Shown here one piece after another: positions 12,441-23,692 of a stretch of DNA of 64,000 bases. The stretch comes from Trichobilharzia szidati. Its lineage: Eukaryota > Platyhelminthes > Trematoda > Strigeidida > Schistosomatidae. The number at the start of each line of letters is the position of its first letter. Positions within the stretch are counted from its first letter, which is position 1. Position numbers and translations under genes: made by a program. The stretch spans positions 53,399,228 to 53,463,227 of the forward strand of contig OX235275.1 in assembly GCA_944472155.2 (NCBI GenBank), read 5' to 3'. The notes under the pieces were generated by a model. That model was not told the origin of the DNA. It searched no databases and worked only from the letters and a program-made list of their open reading frames with translations.

Positions 12441-12993
12441 TTATTATTATTGTTCCCTTGGGTTCCTAGTGGAACATAGGGCTTCAACTGCACGTCTCCA
12501 CTTGCTTCTGTCTTCTGCTGTACTTTACACCTGTATCCATGTTAGTCCCTACTGTTTCATCTCTTCTTCACACGATCTTCTCCATGTCACCCTTCGACGT
12601 CCCACTCGCCGCTTCGTTTTCGGGTTCCACTCGAGCTATGGCCTGACGCGCGATGTCACCCAGCGGCCTCCTCAGCGAGTTTCCAATCCATCTCCACTTT
12701 CTCCTGCATATTTGTTGGCCGAGTGGTTCTTGTTTTGTTTGTTCCCATAGTTTCTTGTTGGTTCTTGTTCTTTCCGGCCATCTGATCTTGAGTATAGAGC
12801 GAAGACAGTTGTTGTTGATAAAGGTCTGCAACAGGCTGTTGGAAATATTCTTTGTGACCCGCCGCCAAGTTTCTGATCCGTATAGAAGAACTGACTGACT
12901 TGACGTTTGTATTTAAAATCCAAATTTTGTTGTTGATGCTGAGTGGCGAAGATTTCCAGATTGGTTTCAGGTTGATGAATGTGTTTCTCGCGG
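12441..12993 (-). mobile_element. RTE family A, 5'-truncated copy with target duplication
   Basis: The 3'-terminal 0.55 kb of the same RTE family (RNTFINLKPIWKSS, CRSILKIRWPERTRTNKKLW), with its AAT tail at 12441. The 11 bp direct repeat aaatatctgta flanks it at 12430-12440 and 12994-13004. Frameshifts are present. Confidence 0.88.
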
Positions 12994-13039
12994 AAATATC
13001 TGTACATTTTATAAATACTGTCCAGAATAAAGATAGTAT

Positions 13040-13450
13040 TATTATTATTAAAAATATAGTGAACAATATTGAGGTTAGGCATAAAGTGCTAATCCAAGGG
13101 GGGTGGGGTGGGATCAACTGAATTAGGTTGTCAAGCCACATTGATCAAGATGAATAGGACGATATGCTGCGCATGCCAAACCCACCTCTTTCCTAGAAAA
13201 GAGCAATGTCAGCTGACACAGAGGATTATGTTGTAGACGACTTACAGGTGATTAAATCAAATCTATGAAGTCTTTGACTGTTGGTTTAAGTAAGCCACAC
13301 AAAGCAGAAGGTGTAGACTGCTTAGTTGAGGTCCTCAGGGGTTCTAAGAACCAATGGAACCTGGAGACTGTTGGTGATAAGGCTCAAAAAATCGTTGTCA
13401 ATAATAGTAGAGATGCATTCACTCCTATATGCATTCAACCCTCGTGTTTT
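13040..13450 (+). mobile_element. RTE family B remnant
   Basis: Worn match to the block NIEVRHKVL (13065), a decayed PSH-PRR region near 13185 and KNQWNLETVGDKAQ near 13350, before the 3' UTR-like sequence. Stops and indels throughout. Confidence 0.6.
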
Positions 13451-13703
13451 TACCATGTTACTGTTGTTTTTCTCTCTTTCATATTTATGATCAATATAGT
13501 TTTTTTTGAATCTTTTGTTTCTCTGTTTATTCTATTTCCTTTTGTGGTGAAATCTCATCTCGATCTGTTAAACGTGTGATTTTGATTCCATTTATAATCA
13601 ATTCGTTTAGTTAGGTAGCCAGAATTCTGATGGTTTGAAGTAATTCATCTATCACTCTGGTTATGTACATCGATGGACCCAGCTTCAAATGGGTGAAACA
13701 GCC

Positions 13704-14393
13704 GAAAAAGTTCAACAATAGCGTCCCAAGGATGCGAACGCACGAGTGTGACCTTCAGCCGACCAATCATAAAAATAAGTGACTTTTGCACAAAAGATGA
13801 TGTTTATTTACAAGAAGATGCATGGAAACATTAAACAGGGTATCTTTTTCTGAGATGACTAAACATACGTCCCAGTTATAATGAGGAGTATCAGTTGCTA
13901 AGTTAGACTAGTTTCTGTACATGTATTCACCTAGGTGACTGAAGATGAGCTGTATTTGCGAGTCGTTTATCTCTCTTATCCTGTTGTGCAGTCTTCCCCA
14001 AAAGCCCTCGCTGGAATTACTACGGTATCCAGTGAGAGGATCGACGACTACTTACCAGGAAAATGTGGATTATAAAACAAATTAAAATCAATGACATCAA
14101 CCCTAGATCCATCCCTAGTCGTAAATCTAGCCTTAATCCTAACCCTAATTACAACCCTGATCCTAACCCTAACCCAATACTTACCTTAACCCTAATCCTA
14201 ACCCTACCGAGCTACTAACACATTATCCAAACAGTACTTAAAAACATGATCAGGGTGAAATTCGCATCTTAGTTTGTGATTAGCGTTACTATGCTAGTTA
14301 TGATAATGACAGGTGCCGTTAGCGCAAGGACTAGCGTGGGTTCAAGGTCACTGGAGTGTTCCCACTCCTGGGACGCTATTGTTGAGCTTCGCC
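13704..14393. mobile_element. non-autonomous DNA transposon, complete copy
   Basis: 690 bp bounded by terminal inverted repeats (gaaaaagttcaacaatagcg on the left; the complement of the right end reads ggcgaagctcaacaatagcg) and by an 8 bp target duplication, aaacagcc, at 13696-13703 and 14394-14401. No transposase frame. The interior includes degenerate ccctaa repeats. The 8 bp duplication fits hAT- or Merlin-type transposition; the superfamily cannot be settled. Confidence 0.88.
14098..14216. repeat. degenerate telomere-like (CCCTAA)n tract
   Basis: Irregular cctaaccctaa units inside the DNA transposon. The matching tract at 23628-23668 lies at the same place in the second copy, so it belongs to the element and is not a relic of a chromosome end. 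Confidence 0.8.
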
Positions 14394-14551
14394 AAACAGC
14401 CTTCCGATGTTTAGATGATATCAATCCGTCTTGTAAGCACTATCGGTGGTTGATGTGATTGATATCCAACTACTCATTATGTCATTTAATGAGTAGTAGT
14501 GTGGTGAGAGCTGGCTACTAGCCAAAAATTGCAGACAGTAATTTGCGTCAA

Positions 14552-14854
14552 TGTTACACGTCCCGAATCGGGGTCATCAGAAAAAAACAATAGCGAAGCT
14601 TAACCTTGAGGAACTCATCAACCAATCACAGGAGACTTGACGTGTGCAAATAAGATTCGTAGATAGATGGCTTAACGTTCTGAGAAACGGTTACAAGCAG
14701 TACAGAACAACCAACAGCAAGATAACAACCAATCAGAAGACGCTGTTTCTCTGCTAACAATAACGCTAATAATAATGTACATAAAAATATATAAATATCT
14801 GTTGATTTCCTCAATGAAGAATCTGTTGAGTGGCCGTTGTCTTCTGTCGTTACA
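14552..14854 (+). mobile_element. LTR-like repeat (probable solo LTR)
   Basis: Begins tgttacacgtcccg and ends ctgtcgttaca. It contains ccaatcaca/ccaatcag boxes, an ataaatatct TATA-like site and a ctcaatgaag site where the sister copy has aataaa. Its end is about 100 bp before the exon at 14953. No 5 bp target duplication is obvious, so the borders are approximate. Confidence 0.55.
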
Positions 14855-14952
14855 TTGGTATTTACCATGCCCATACTGAATAGTAATCAATTCAGAAATC
14901 AAATGTGATGCCTAATACTGTTTATTGTTCTGGTCTTTCTTTCTTTTTTCAG

Positions 14953-15574
14953 TCCTTTACTGATAATCATCAGAGCAATTGTGTTTCACCGATATTGCCT
15001 CCGTTCGGTGCACTCACACCATCCTTGAGTGCTTTTATGGCTGGACCATTCTACGGTGCTGCTCTACAAGCTGCTGCTGTAGCTGCTGCAGTTGTGTCAT
15101 CTGGTTCATCTAGTCCTAAACTACAATCCCCTCCTCAATGGCCACCTCCGCCACCACCACCGTCACTACACTCCCAACACCAACAACAACAACCACAACA
15201 ACCAAGTATCCCATTATCACTATCACCTGTGCCTTTCAGAATTCCTACACCGAAATCTTCTTTATGCTCTGCTTCTTCTTCTACTTCTACTTCTACTTCT
15301 TGTTCTTCTTCTGCTGCACTATCCAATTTTACTACAGTTTATGATAATTTAGCTGCTTCACATGGGAAATCATCTTCGTCGTCATCGTCGTCGCCTTCAG
15401 TGATAGCTGTAGCTGCCGCAGCTGCGGCTGCTGCTGCCGCTTTTACTCATCATCATCATCATCATCAATCGTCGGCATCAGCCTCACCATTGACATCACT
15501 GCCATCGGTATCCGCTTCGTCTACATCAGCTGTTGCAGCTGCAGCATTTCACTCAGAATTGATTAAAGCAGCAA
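14953..15574 (+). CDS. unidentified low-complexity protein, internal exon
   Basis: Exon of 622 bp (207 codons plus one base), opened by a very strong acceptor (tctttcttttttcag|TCC) and closed by CAGCAA|GTAAGT. The product is rich in Ala, Ser, Pro, Gln and His: a hydrophobic/Ala block (FMAGPFYGAALQAAAVAAAVV), a PPPPPPP stretch, a Gln/His-rich stretch, Ser/Thr runs, a serine run, an alanine run of about 12 and six consecutive histidines. Such composition is typical of disordered regions of metazoan transcription or RNA-binding regulators, but no folded domain is visible and I do not recognise the family. The exon leaves phase 1, exactly what the exon at 26685 needs (A|TG, a split Met codon). 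An in-frame ATG at 14905 precedes the acceptor, so a retained-start isoform is possible. Otherwise the upstream exons are not found. Confidence 0.72.
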
Positions 15575-15751
15575 GTAAGTCCATATCTCTCCTTTTTTGG
15601 TGCGTTATTTAATTTAATCACTATTAGTGTGAACTATCTTTTTTTGCGATTATTTTTGTAACAAATTGAGAACTATTCGGAAACTAGACAGTGTTTGACA
15701 GCTCTCTATTTTGTGTTGGTTTGAGACTTTTCAACAGTATGCAACCATCAC

Positions 15752-15832
15752 GGGGGGGGGGGTTCGAACCAAACACCTTCCGATTACACAAGTCTAGCTG
15801 GTAGACTATTTAGCCACTTATTGGCCAGCCGA
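15752..15832 (-). repeat. tRNA-like SINE fragment (type 4)
   Basis: Complement: taagtggctaaatagtctac (A-box-like) and ggttcgaacc (B box, 15761-15770), ending in a G-run on the plus strand. A similar worn piece is at 22975-23070. Confidence 0.55.
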
Positions 15833-15841
15833 TGAATTCCA

Positions 15842-16964
15842 TTCCTATTCAATTTCATCATAGATGTACTAATGGACTTAACCCTAACTCACTTCAGCGA
15901 CTCAGGGATTGACTTGCTACCAGGGAAGAATCTCGTTGACTTAGAATATGCAGATGATATAGTCCTTCTAGGCGAGGACTCTGACAAAATGCAGAGTCTA
16001 CTGAACACCCTGAGCAATAATCTCCGCATGTTTGGCATGCGATTCGCCCCTAAAAAATGTAAGATGATGCTGCAGGATTGGACTTCATCGACCCCTAGAT
16101 TAGAAATAGGAAGTGAAGTGGTAGAGCACGTTGACCGCTTCACTTACTTGGGAAGTACCATCAGCCCCAACGGGTTGATCTCCGACGAAATTTCAGCACG
16201 AATACAGAGGGCTAGGTTCGCATTCGCCAGTTTTCGCCGTCTCTGGCGTAGACGCGATATCCGACTATCGACCAAAGGGCGTGTGTACTGCTCAACAGTC
16301 CGCTCCATCCTCCTTTATGGCTGTGAGACCTGGCCATTGAGAGCAGAAGACATGAAAAGATTAGCTGTCTTCGATCATAGGTGTCTGCGTTCTATCTCCC
16401 GCGTGAAGTGGTATAATAAGGTGAGCAATATTGAGGTTAGGCGTCGAGTGCTAGGTAAGGCGGGGAAATCAATCGACGAGACTGTGAAATTACTTCGACT
16501 GAGATGGTTGGGACATGTGCTACGAATGCCTAGTCATCGCCTTCCTCGACGGGCAATGTTAGCTGATATAGGGTCAGGCTGGAAAAGAGCTAGCGGCGGT
16601 CAAACCAAAACATGGCACCAATCAATGAAATCCACAACAGTTAATCTAAGCCACGTAGGAAGATGTAGACTTCCTGGTTGGGGCCCTCGGGATGGTAAAA
16701 ACCAATGGTTGGAAACAATTGGTGACATGGCTCAAAATCGTTCTCAGTGGCGCAGATGCATCCACTCCTTGTGACTTATGACTTCCAATTAAACTTTTGT
16801 TCTCCGTTATTACTATTCCTTTGTCTCACACCTCTGTTTACTGTCTATATTATGCATTTCTTCTACTTTCTTCTCTTGCTTTGCGTGCTACATAGATTGT
16901 GGCGACTTGAACTGCCGCACATATGTGCAAAGTTCTAAGTCGAAAACCGACCGACCGACCGACC
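15842..16964 (+). mobile_element. RTE-like retrotransposon (family B), 5'-truncated, with target duplication
   Basis: Flanked by an 11 bp duplication, gatgaattcca, at 15831-15841 and 16965-16975. One frame (15872-16774) encodes the reverse transcriptase from just before LEYADDIVLLGEDSDK (catalytic YADD) through FTYLGSTISPNGLISDEIS, SILLYGCETWPLRAED and LRWLGHVLRMPSHRLPRR to a C-terminus ending RRCIHSL. A 3' UTR follows, then a (CCGA)n tail at about 16946-16964. It lies in the intron of the + gene in the sense orientation. The unbroken 300-codon frame makes it one of the best preserved family B copies here. Confidence 0.93.
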
Positions 16965-17219
16965 GATGAATTCCAACTTCTGCTAATTCGTTTCATCGCT
17001 GACGAGTATTTGTCCTCACACCCAACTTGTTACACCCCGGTGATCCCGACTTCCTCACTAGAAATTCAGGCGATTTCTTCTTGTATGTAATTAAAATTTA
17101 GATTTTCCGTTGACTGATTGGACTAAAGTGCTTGGTCTCAGGTTGACATGTTGCTTCTTTGTGCAGATGCTTGGACTACTATGTCTGATCGTGTAACTTG
17201 GAGTCAGTTAAGTGGATGG

Positions 17220-17306
17220 TGACTAGCAGTGGAATCCAGGATAACGCTCATTTCGTCCTATTTGGGACTCGTTGGTGGCTGGATGTACTTGCATTCCCCA
17301 GCGGGG
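17220..17306 (-). ncRNA. decayed hammerhead ribozyme (Sm-alpha type)
   Basis: On the minus strand, stem I ATCCAG/CTGGAT, stem II GTCCCAAATAGGAC, GAAA, and stem III ATGA-GCG-TTAT ending in C are all retained. The CUGANGA core is replaced by CCACCAACGA. This matches the known schistosome satellite hammerhead except for the core, so it is probably inactive. Confidence 0.75.
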
Positions 17307-17308
17307 GG

Positions 17309-17808
17309 NNNNNNNNNNNNNNNNNNNNNNNNNNNNNNNNNNNNNNNNNNNNNNNNNNNNNNNNNNNNNNNNNNNNNNNNNNNNNNNNNNNNNNNNNNNN
17401 NNNNNNNNNNNNNNNNNNNNNNNNNNNNNNNNNNNNNNNNNNNNNNNNNNNNNNNNNNNNNNNNNNNNNNNNNNNNNNNNNNNNNNNNNNNNNNNNNNNN
17501 NNNNNNNNNNNNNNNNNNNNNNNNNNNNNNNNNNNNNNNNNNNNNNNNNNNNNNNNNNNNNNNNNNNNNNNNNNNNNNNNNNNNNNNNNNNNNNNNNNNN
17601 NNNNNNNNNNNNNNNNNNNNNNNNNNNNNNNNNNNNNNNNNNNNNNNNNNNNNNNNNNNNNNNNNNNNNNNNNNNNNNNNNNNNNNNNNNNNNNNNNNNN
17701 NNNNNNNNNNNNNNNNNNNNNNNNNNNNNNNNNNNNNNNNNNNNNNNNNNNNNNNNNNNNNNNNNNNNNNNNNNNNNNNNNNNNNNNNNNNNNNNNNNNN
17801 NNNNNNNN
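17309..17808. other. assembly gap, exactly 500 N
   Basis: Unsequenced placeholder. Its left side is a hammerhead-bearing repeat starting a G-run and its right side is an integrase fragment. The round length suggests an arbitrary gap size. Confidence 0.99.
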
Positions 17809-18075
17809 CGTGTTACGACTAATCGACGATGTTTTGTATATAGTGGAACCATCCTCGTCACCCCGTCTTCTTGTTCTCCGGTTGAAGGTTCCGGAGGTGA
17901 TTCACCTTGTGCACCACCAGCTTGGTCACGCTGGCCAACAAAAAACCGAACACGCCGTCCGTCAACGTTTTTGGTGGCCACTTCTTCATCACGACGTCAC
18001 TGAATTCTGCCGCAACTGTGCTACATGTGCACAAATCAAAACAGCCCAAACTACCTTCCCGAGCACCGTTAGTAC
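17809..18075 (+). mobile_element. gypsy-type LTR retrotransposon integrase fragment
   Basis: After the gap one frame reads VIHLVHHQLGHAGQQKTEHA then QRFWWPLLHHDVTEFCRNCATCAQIK, a clear HHCC zinc-binding domain of a Ty3/gypsy integrase (H-x3-H and C-x2-C). The catalytic core is absent: the frame runs into PLE terminal sequence at about 18105. The remainder to the left is hidden by the 500-N gap. Confidence 0.88.
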
Positions 18076-18104
18076 CTATGCTTACGGAAGCTTCCAACCA
18101 CCGA

Positions 18105-18195
18105 TTAATTTCCCTGAAGAAGTTCGGACCAGATTGCCGAACGAAACGTTGGAATTACTCATTTCAATATCGCTGAGATATTACAAATATAATTT
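18105..18195 (+). repeat. PLE terminus, single copy
   Basis: gaagttcggaccagattgcc then gaacgaaacgttggaatta, the unduplicated form of the sequence that forms the palindrome at 4559-4713. Confidence 0.75.
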
Positions 18196-18199
18196 TTTA

Positions 18200-18600
18200 C
18201 AAATGTATATATATATATATATATGTATATAAAAGGAGCATCACTTGTTTTTAAAAACTTTGTCCAATTATGAGTCATTCAACAGGCATCAACATGTAGA
18301 ATAAATAAATAGAATTGTATGTTTATATATAAAAGTATATCTCTTGTCTTAAATTGTTTGTCCTGTCATGTGAATCAAGAAACAGCTATCAATAGGTACA
18401 ATAAAAATTTTTATATGAACTGTGATCAAAATTTGACCTCAAACTTTCAAAATTAGTCTACTTTTGTTAATATATATGTGTTTAGGCAGTATCAATGGTG
18501 TGTGTGTATATGTGTGTGTGTGATCAGTCATAAAACATTTGTTATTCTCATATGAGCTGTGATCAAGATTTGACCGGATAGTTACAAAATAATTGAGATT
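18200..18600. repeat. microsatellite-rich stretch
   Basis: (TA)n near 18205-18225 and (GT)n near 18500-18525, with AT-rich filler. No gene seen. Confidence 0.6.
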
Positions 18601-18605
18601 TTTTT

Positions 18606-18660
18606 TAACCAGTGGTTCTCTAACTGATGTCAGCTCATGATGAAATCCTCCAAATATAAT
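18606..18660 (+). repeat. type 1 SINE 3' end fragment
   Basis: Only the terminal block accagtggttctctaactga ... tgatgaaatcctcc remains. Confidence 0.6.
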
Positions 18661-18717
18661 ATAATTTTATAAATTTGATATTCTCTCCATAAGAAGAATT
18701 TGATGAAGTGTGACTAG

Positions 18718-19519
18718 TTGTTAAAAACATATCCAATTTATTTATTAGTCAGGATTTGCCATGCATCAGCTAACATCACACCTTCACGTCTGTTCAAACT
18801 GTTGGGATTCACCCATATATGTAGGGCTTCTGCAGTCAGTATTTCTTTATATGAACCAAAACCTTTCTGTAAAACCTTAGTCTTATCAAAGTCGATTTTG
18901 TGTCCCCTTTCTATCGAATGCAGTGCAATCTCTGAGTTGTTTTCTAGCTTCTTCAAGTCTTCAGAGGTCTTTGGAACCACCTTTAGACACTGTTTATGCT
19001 CTTTCACTCTTACATTTACCTGTCTGGAAATTTCTCCTACAAATACGGCGTTACAATCCCCACAATTGATCTGGTATACGCAATTCTGCTGGTTTTCTTG
19101 TTCTATTTTATCCTTAAGCTTCACCAGTAATGAGCGTAAGGTGTTTGATGCACGAAAATACACTCTAATGTTATGGTCGTTAAGGATTCGCTTTATTTCA
19201 TCGGATGTTTCTTTGCGGTAAGGAATCACCGCTGTACTAACCCAATTCTTAGCATCAGGTTTTGATTCATCCTTATCTTCACATTTTAAATATCTTTTTA
19301 TGAAGGTTTTAGGATAATTATTTGATTCAAGAGTGGATTGAACCAATTTTAGTTCCTTGCTAATATCTTCCTCCTCAGTAACTAGATGTTTGGCTCTGTT
19401 GATCAGATTCTTGGCCACAGAGCCAAACATCTAGTTACTGAGGAGGAAGATATTAGCAAGGAACTAAAATTGGTTCAATCCACTCTTGAATCAAATAATT
19501 ATCCTAAAACCTTCATAAA
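18718..19519 (-). mobile_element. PLE family D with a fold-back 5' end
   Basis: A 230-codon minus-strand frame (18738-19430) begins MFGSVAKNLINRAKHLV, passes LRSLLVKLKDKIEQENQQN, the GIY-YIG block CVYQINCGDCNAVFVGEISR and IDFDKTKVLQKGFGSYKE, and ends WQILTNK. The RT is missing. At its truncated 5' end the element turns back on itself as a perfect palindrome (19297-19519). The frame has no stops, so the insertion may be fairly recent. Confidence 0.85.
19297..19519. repeat. perfect palindrome, 103 bp arms, PLE-derived
   Basis: 19297-19399 and 19417-19519 are exact reverse complements around a 17 nt centre (tgatcagattcttggcc). The left arm is PLE family D coding sequence. The right arm is its inverted copy. 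Confidence 0.97.
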
Positions 19520-19733
19520 TAGTAATAGTAAATCTGTTATGATATCGAAACAAAGTTTACTAACTTGATTATCGTTCGTCAGTATGGGGTCATTTTTCGT
19601 TGTCAAGTTGGCCAATTGGTAAAGATAACAAAACCATCATGTGTAGATTGTTGGATTTGATCAGTGTGTAAAATTATAAAACAGCGTGTGTTTATATAAT
19701 GATATTGCTTATCACATTCATGATTTTGTCACA

Positions 19734-20290
19734 TCATAGGGGGGTGGGGTGGAGGTGTTGTAAACATGTTAAATTCCGTTTCAGTCCGTCATTCCTATTC
19801 AGACAATTTGGATTCCATTTGATATGAAGTGCTCCTGATATTAGATGTTCTTTATGATTTCTGAAGTTTTTCTGGATTATATCAATATTGTCAAAATCAA
19901 TTTTGTGGGATTCACCCACATGTATATATCTATATATAGGCTTCTGTAGGCAGTCTTTCTCTCTTTAAACGAATCAAAACCTGTCTGAAGAACCTTGATC
20001 CTGTTAAAGTCAATCTTTTGTCCCGTTTCTATCGGGCGTAGTGCAATCGCCGATCTGTTTTCTAGTTTCTTCAAATCTGCAGCGGTCTTTAGAAGGAACC
20101 ACCATTAGGCATTTTTTTTAACGCTTATTCATCACTATTGTATTTGCCTGTCTGGAAGTTTCTCCTACATATACACGACATTACAATCCCTACAAGTGAT
20201 TTGGTACAGGTAATTTCAGACCACCAGTTTGTTGAATGAAACGTTGGAAGTACTTATTTTAATTCCGCTGAGATTTTACAGAAATATATA
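19734..20290 (-). mobile_element. PLE family D, two worn partial copies
   Basis: 19734-19919 and 19877-20080 each encode a version of the KIDFDxTKVLQxGF ... WVNP tail. They overlap as a partial tandem of GIY-YIG C-termini. A PLE terminus (gaatgaaacgttggaagtac) follows at 20235. Confidence 0.65.
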
Positions 20291-20299
20291 TATATATAT

Positions 20300-21490
20300 A
20301 TTTACATAGGTCTATTGCTCACTCGCTGCCCAATTATTCTGGAACTACTCGATCAAATCTTAATCGCAGTTCATATGAATTATTTTGCAATCGGATGTAG
20401 AGATGTTGGGGAGGAATGTAAAATAAATAGAATGATAATAGCCAGTAAGCAATTCAAAAGATTAATAGAGAAGAGACCGGTAATTCAGCGAAGAGTCTCT
20501 TATCGACGGCGATATAATAGGGTAGTAACAAAAGTGACGAGTTGTCGCAAACGATTGTTAAAGAGGAGTTACACAATAACATGAATAGTTTGATGAAAGA
20601 GTTGTGCTCACGGTGCTCACATGGAAACAAAATAAAATACGGAATTACGCAAGACTTTTAAGAGGTTAGAAAAGAAAACAAAACAAGCAAAAGTTACGTC
20701 AAATCAACAGAGTTGTTACCCCATGATAGTAGATTTGTAGCTGAATAATTTTCTTTTGTATGCATAGTTTTGGTTCTTCTAACTGCAAAACAAAATTGAT
20801 TTAAAGTGACAAGTGAAACGAGTGAAATAATACCGGGAACAGTTCAAAGTGAGAATAGTAATAGTAACAGTTGACATTGTAATAAAGGAAGGGTATACAA
20901 ACTGAATAGACAAAACGAAAAAAATTGGTAGAGCCAAAATATGAATAGGGGTTACCATACTTTAGCATAGAGGAGGGATTAAGACCATGAAATGAAAGTT
21001 GGAGGGGTTGAACAAACTTTTTCTATATACAGAGATCTGACTTTTGAGTTTTGGTGGTTGAGTCGGATACGTAGGGATTTGGGCAAATTACTTTTCACCT
21101 GGTAGATGACTTTGAAGGCGGAGGCTATAGAGATAGGGTGATCATTATCGACCAGATGTTCTGTTCAATAATCACGCTTCTTATTGCTCCACTTCCACCT
21201 CTTCGTAACCATGCAGGACAGTGTTCTTGTACAACCGATATAGCTAGCTCCACACTAGCAGGTGAATTGATAAACGCACTTAGAGTTGGTTAACTGAGGG
21301 ATCTTGTCCTTCAGGTTATTGAATAGTAATGGTAGACTGGAAAACACTATTCTCAACAATGCAGTAGGGAATGTCATTTTCAGTGACTGTGAGATTCTTC
21401 TTGTAATGTATGCTGTTCCTCTATTACGCTTATGGTTACTATTACTATTCTCACTTTGACTTGTCCCCGGTCTTATTTCACTTGTCATTC
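20300..21490 (-). mobile_element. PLE family C, degenerate
   Basis: Same 3' region (cgaagagtctctt, agtgagaatagtaatagtaac blocks) and GIY-YIG start (LTNSKCVYQFTC at 21255-21290) as the 9.5 kb copy. Frame broken. Confidence 0.7.
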
Positions 21491-21559
21491 TAAATCAATT
21501 TTGTTTTGCAATGCTAAATTCTATGTTATCAAATTTCACACATTGTTACGTAACGTAAC

Positions 21560-22270
21560 GTTTTAATTTTTACTCCATTATGGATAATATTTTATATTGA
21601 TAAATCACAGTGTTATACAGTAATATTAACTGATGACCACACGCTTCGAGCACAAACTATTGCCACTCACACAACTTTTTCCTTCATTTATATACATGTG
21701 TGGAATTGACTAGATATTGGAATAAAAATCAATATGGAATAATGTGTATTCAGAAATAATAATATGAGTGTTATCAAAAAAATACAATACGATGGGAAAT
21801 AAGACGAGTGTATTTTGGTCGTAAAATGTAACTTGTTAGAATGTTATGATGTACGTGAAATGAAATAGAATTTTAAAGTTATTTATTATCCTCCTCTGAT
21901 TTGACTGGTAATAATATCTTCCATATTTCTGGTATTTGCATTGAGTCATTTCTGTTGCATGTGTTGGTTGTAGACTCAATAAACAAAGATCCAGTAATCA
22001 ATCAATCTCTCCACCTACATAGATTACTTCTTAGAATTTTAACCCTCTCCCACCCTATTGTGTGGTTTTGTGTTATTGCATGTAGTGCAATTGCTGAGCT
22101 TTTTTCTAAATTACTTATCTTCTCAGCGTCAACCATTCTTACCTTAGCTAAATTCTCGTGTTCCGACAATCTGACTATCCCCGATCTACTAGTTTGACTG
22201 ACCTATGTAGTTAACCAAACTCACAGTCATTGCAGTGTATTTTGTAAATTATATTATTTTGTTTAATTGG
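21560..22270 (-). mobile_element. PLE family B fragment
   Basis: Same 3' UTR and GIY-YIG C-terminal coding as the copy at 36.1 kb (LEKSSAIALHA-like region near 22080), degenerate. No inverted second end is visible here. Confidence 0.75.
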
Positions 22271-22539
22271 GTCAACCGACAGGGTCCTTTAGCCTACAGA
22301 GCTTGTCCTGACTGAGTGAGTTTGTAGGTTTAAATGCCACCCGAATTCCTGCTTTATTAAGAATCCTACGTAGGGTCTCAGATGTCCCCTCCTTATATGG
22401 TATAACAGTGGATTAATCTAGGATATTTGTATTTGCTGTACTCTGGATATTAATGAACGTATTAAATTTGTCTATTAAAAATGCAATCTGAACTCATTCG
22501 ATTGTTCATTAGGGTATAATAAACATCATGTGTCTACTC

Positions 22540-22830
22540 CTTTCTATTGATGCTGATAGAATTCTACCGGTCAAGTAAGTATGCTGTGTGGTCACCTAGC
22601 TATGTGACTTGTCATCACAGTGCACTTTGAATTGATGTCAGATGATGGTTGGAGATAATCGGGAGGAAGTCTTGACTTCGGGGGGGTTTGGCGCTTACTG
22701 GCACCTCTTCAGCACGATGTATGAACAACTTTGAAAGAACTGATATCCCCTACCATCGGAGATTCCAACCCACGTCACCCAGTTATGCTTTCAGGGACGT
22801 TATCATCGAGCTGTTTGGCTTCATCAACCA
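22540..22830 (-). mobile_element. tRNA-derived SINE (type 3)
   Basis: Complement reads gctcgatgataacgtccctg (A box region) and gtgggttggaatctcc (B box region), worn. The body includes gatggttggagataatcggg. Confidence 0.6.
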
Positions 22831-23692
22831 CACACAGGAAATCTATGATCAAAACTTCCTACCGACAGACTATCTTCAACCATCCAGCAAGCATACTCAT
22901 TTTCAGGAGTGAAATTGTAGGGAATTGATTTTTTTTCAAGTCTAATGATGGATTGATATCAGTTACAGAATCGTTGAAAACTAGTAGGGACTACTAGACA
23001 ATGGGGTTCGAACACAGTAGCTTCCGCTTCCGTGCTTCTAGTGATTAGTCATGACCAGTGGTGTCCGCCAGTTCGTGTGTGTGAGTGCGTGTATAAGGAC
23101 AATTATTCGCCGATGCGATACTGACTGACGCTCAAGCTAAAGAGTCATGAATTTATGCTCCCCTTTTGTCTAGCAACACTGTGTAATGAGTGTTTGGCAA
23201 AGTTAAACAACAGCGTCCCAAGGGATGCGAACTCACGGGTGACCTTAAGACGACCAACCAATAGAAATGAGTTATTTTTGCACAAGAATGACATTTATTC
23301 ACAAGAAAATTTAATGAAAATACAATAAATAGGGTATCTTGCTCTGAAATGACTTAAAAATACTTCCCGGTTATAATGAGGAGTATCATTTTTTCAAAAA
23401 TTAAACCAGTTTCTGTACATATATTCACCGAGGTGACTTAAGGCGGGTTTTATTTGTAACCCGTTTATCGCTCTTATCCTGTTTTGCAGTCTTTCCCGAA
23501 AGCCCTCGGTTGAATTTCTACGGTTTCCCAGTAGTAGGAGGATCGAGGACTACGTACTAGGGTAAGGCGGATAAGAAATCGAATTCAAATAAATAATACC
23601 AACTCCAAAATCTATTCCTAATCGTAACCATAACCTTAATCCTAACCCTAATACCTACCTTAACCTTTTCCTGACGAGATATTAATACTATG

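Noticed and set aside
14098..14216. Interstitial telomere from an ancient chromosome fusion
   Set aside because: The same degenerate tract lies at the same place in a second transposon copy (23628-23668), so it belongs to the element.
14905..14952. ATG at 14905 as the start of the Ala-rich protein
   Set aside because: A very strong pyrimidine tract and cag acceptor lie between it and the low-complexity coding sequence, so the coding exon more likely starts at 14953. An intron-retaining isoform is not excluded.
15092..15352. Alternative frames over the low-complexity exon (Leu-, His- or Thr-rich)
   Set aside because: They are shadows of trinucleotide repeats in the coding exon and have no splice support.
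17198..18232. A single long coding frame across 17.2-18.2 kb
   Set aside because: It is open only because of the 500 N; the real coding evidence is limited to the integrase zinc-binding domain after the gap.
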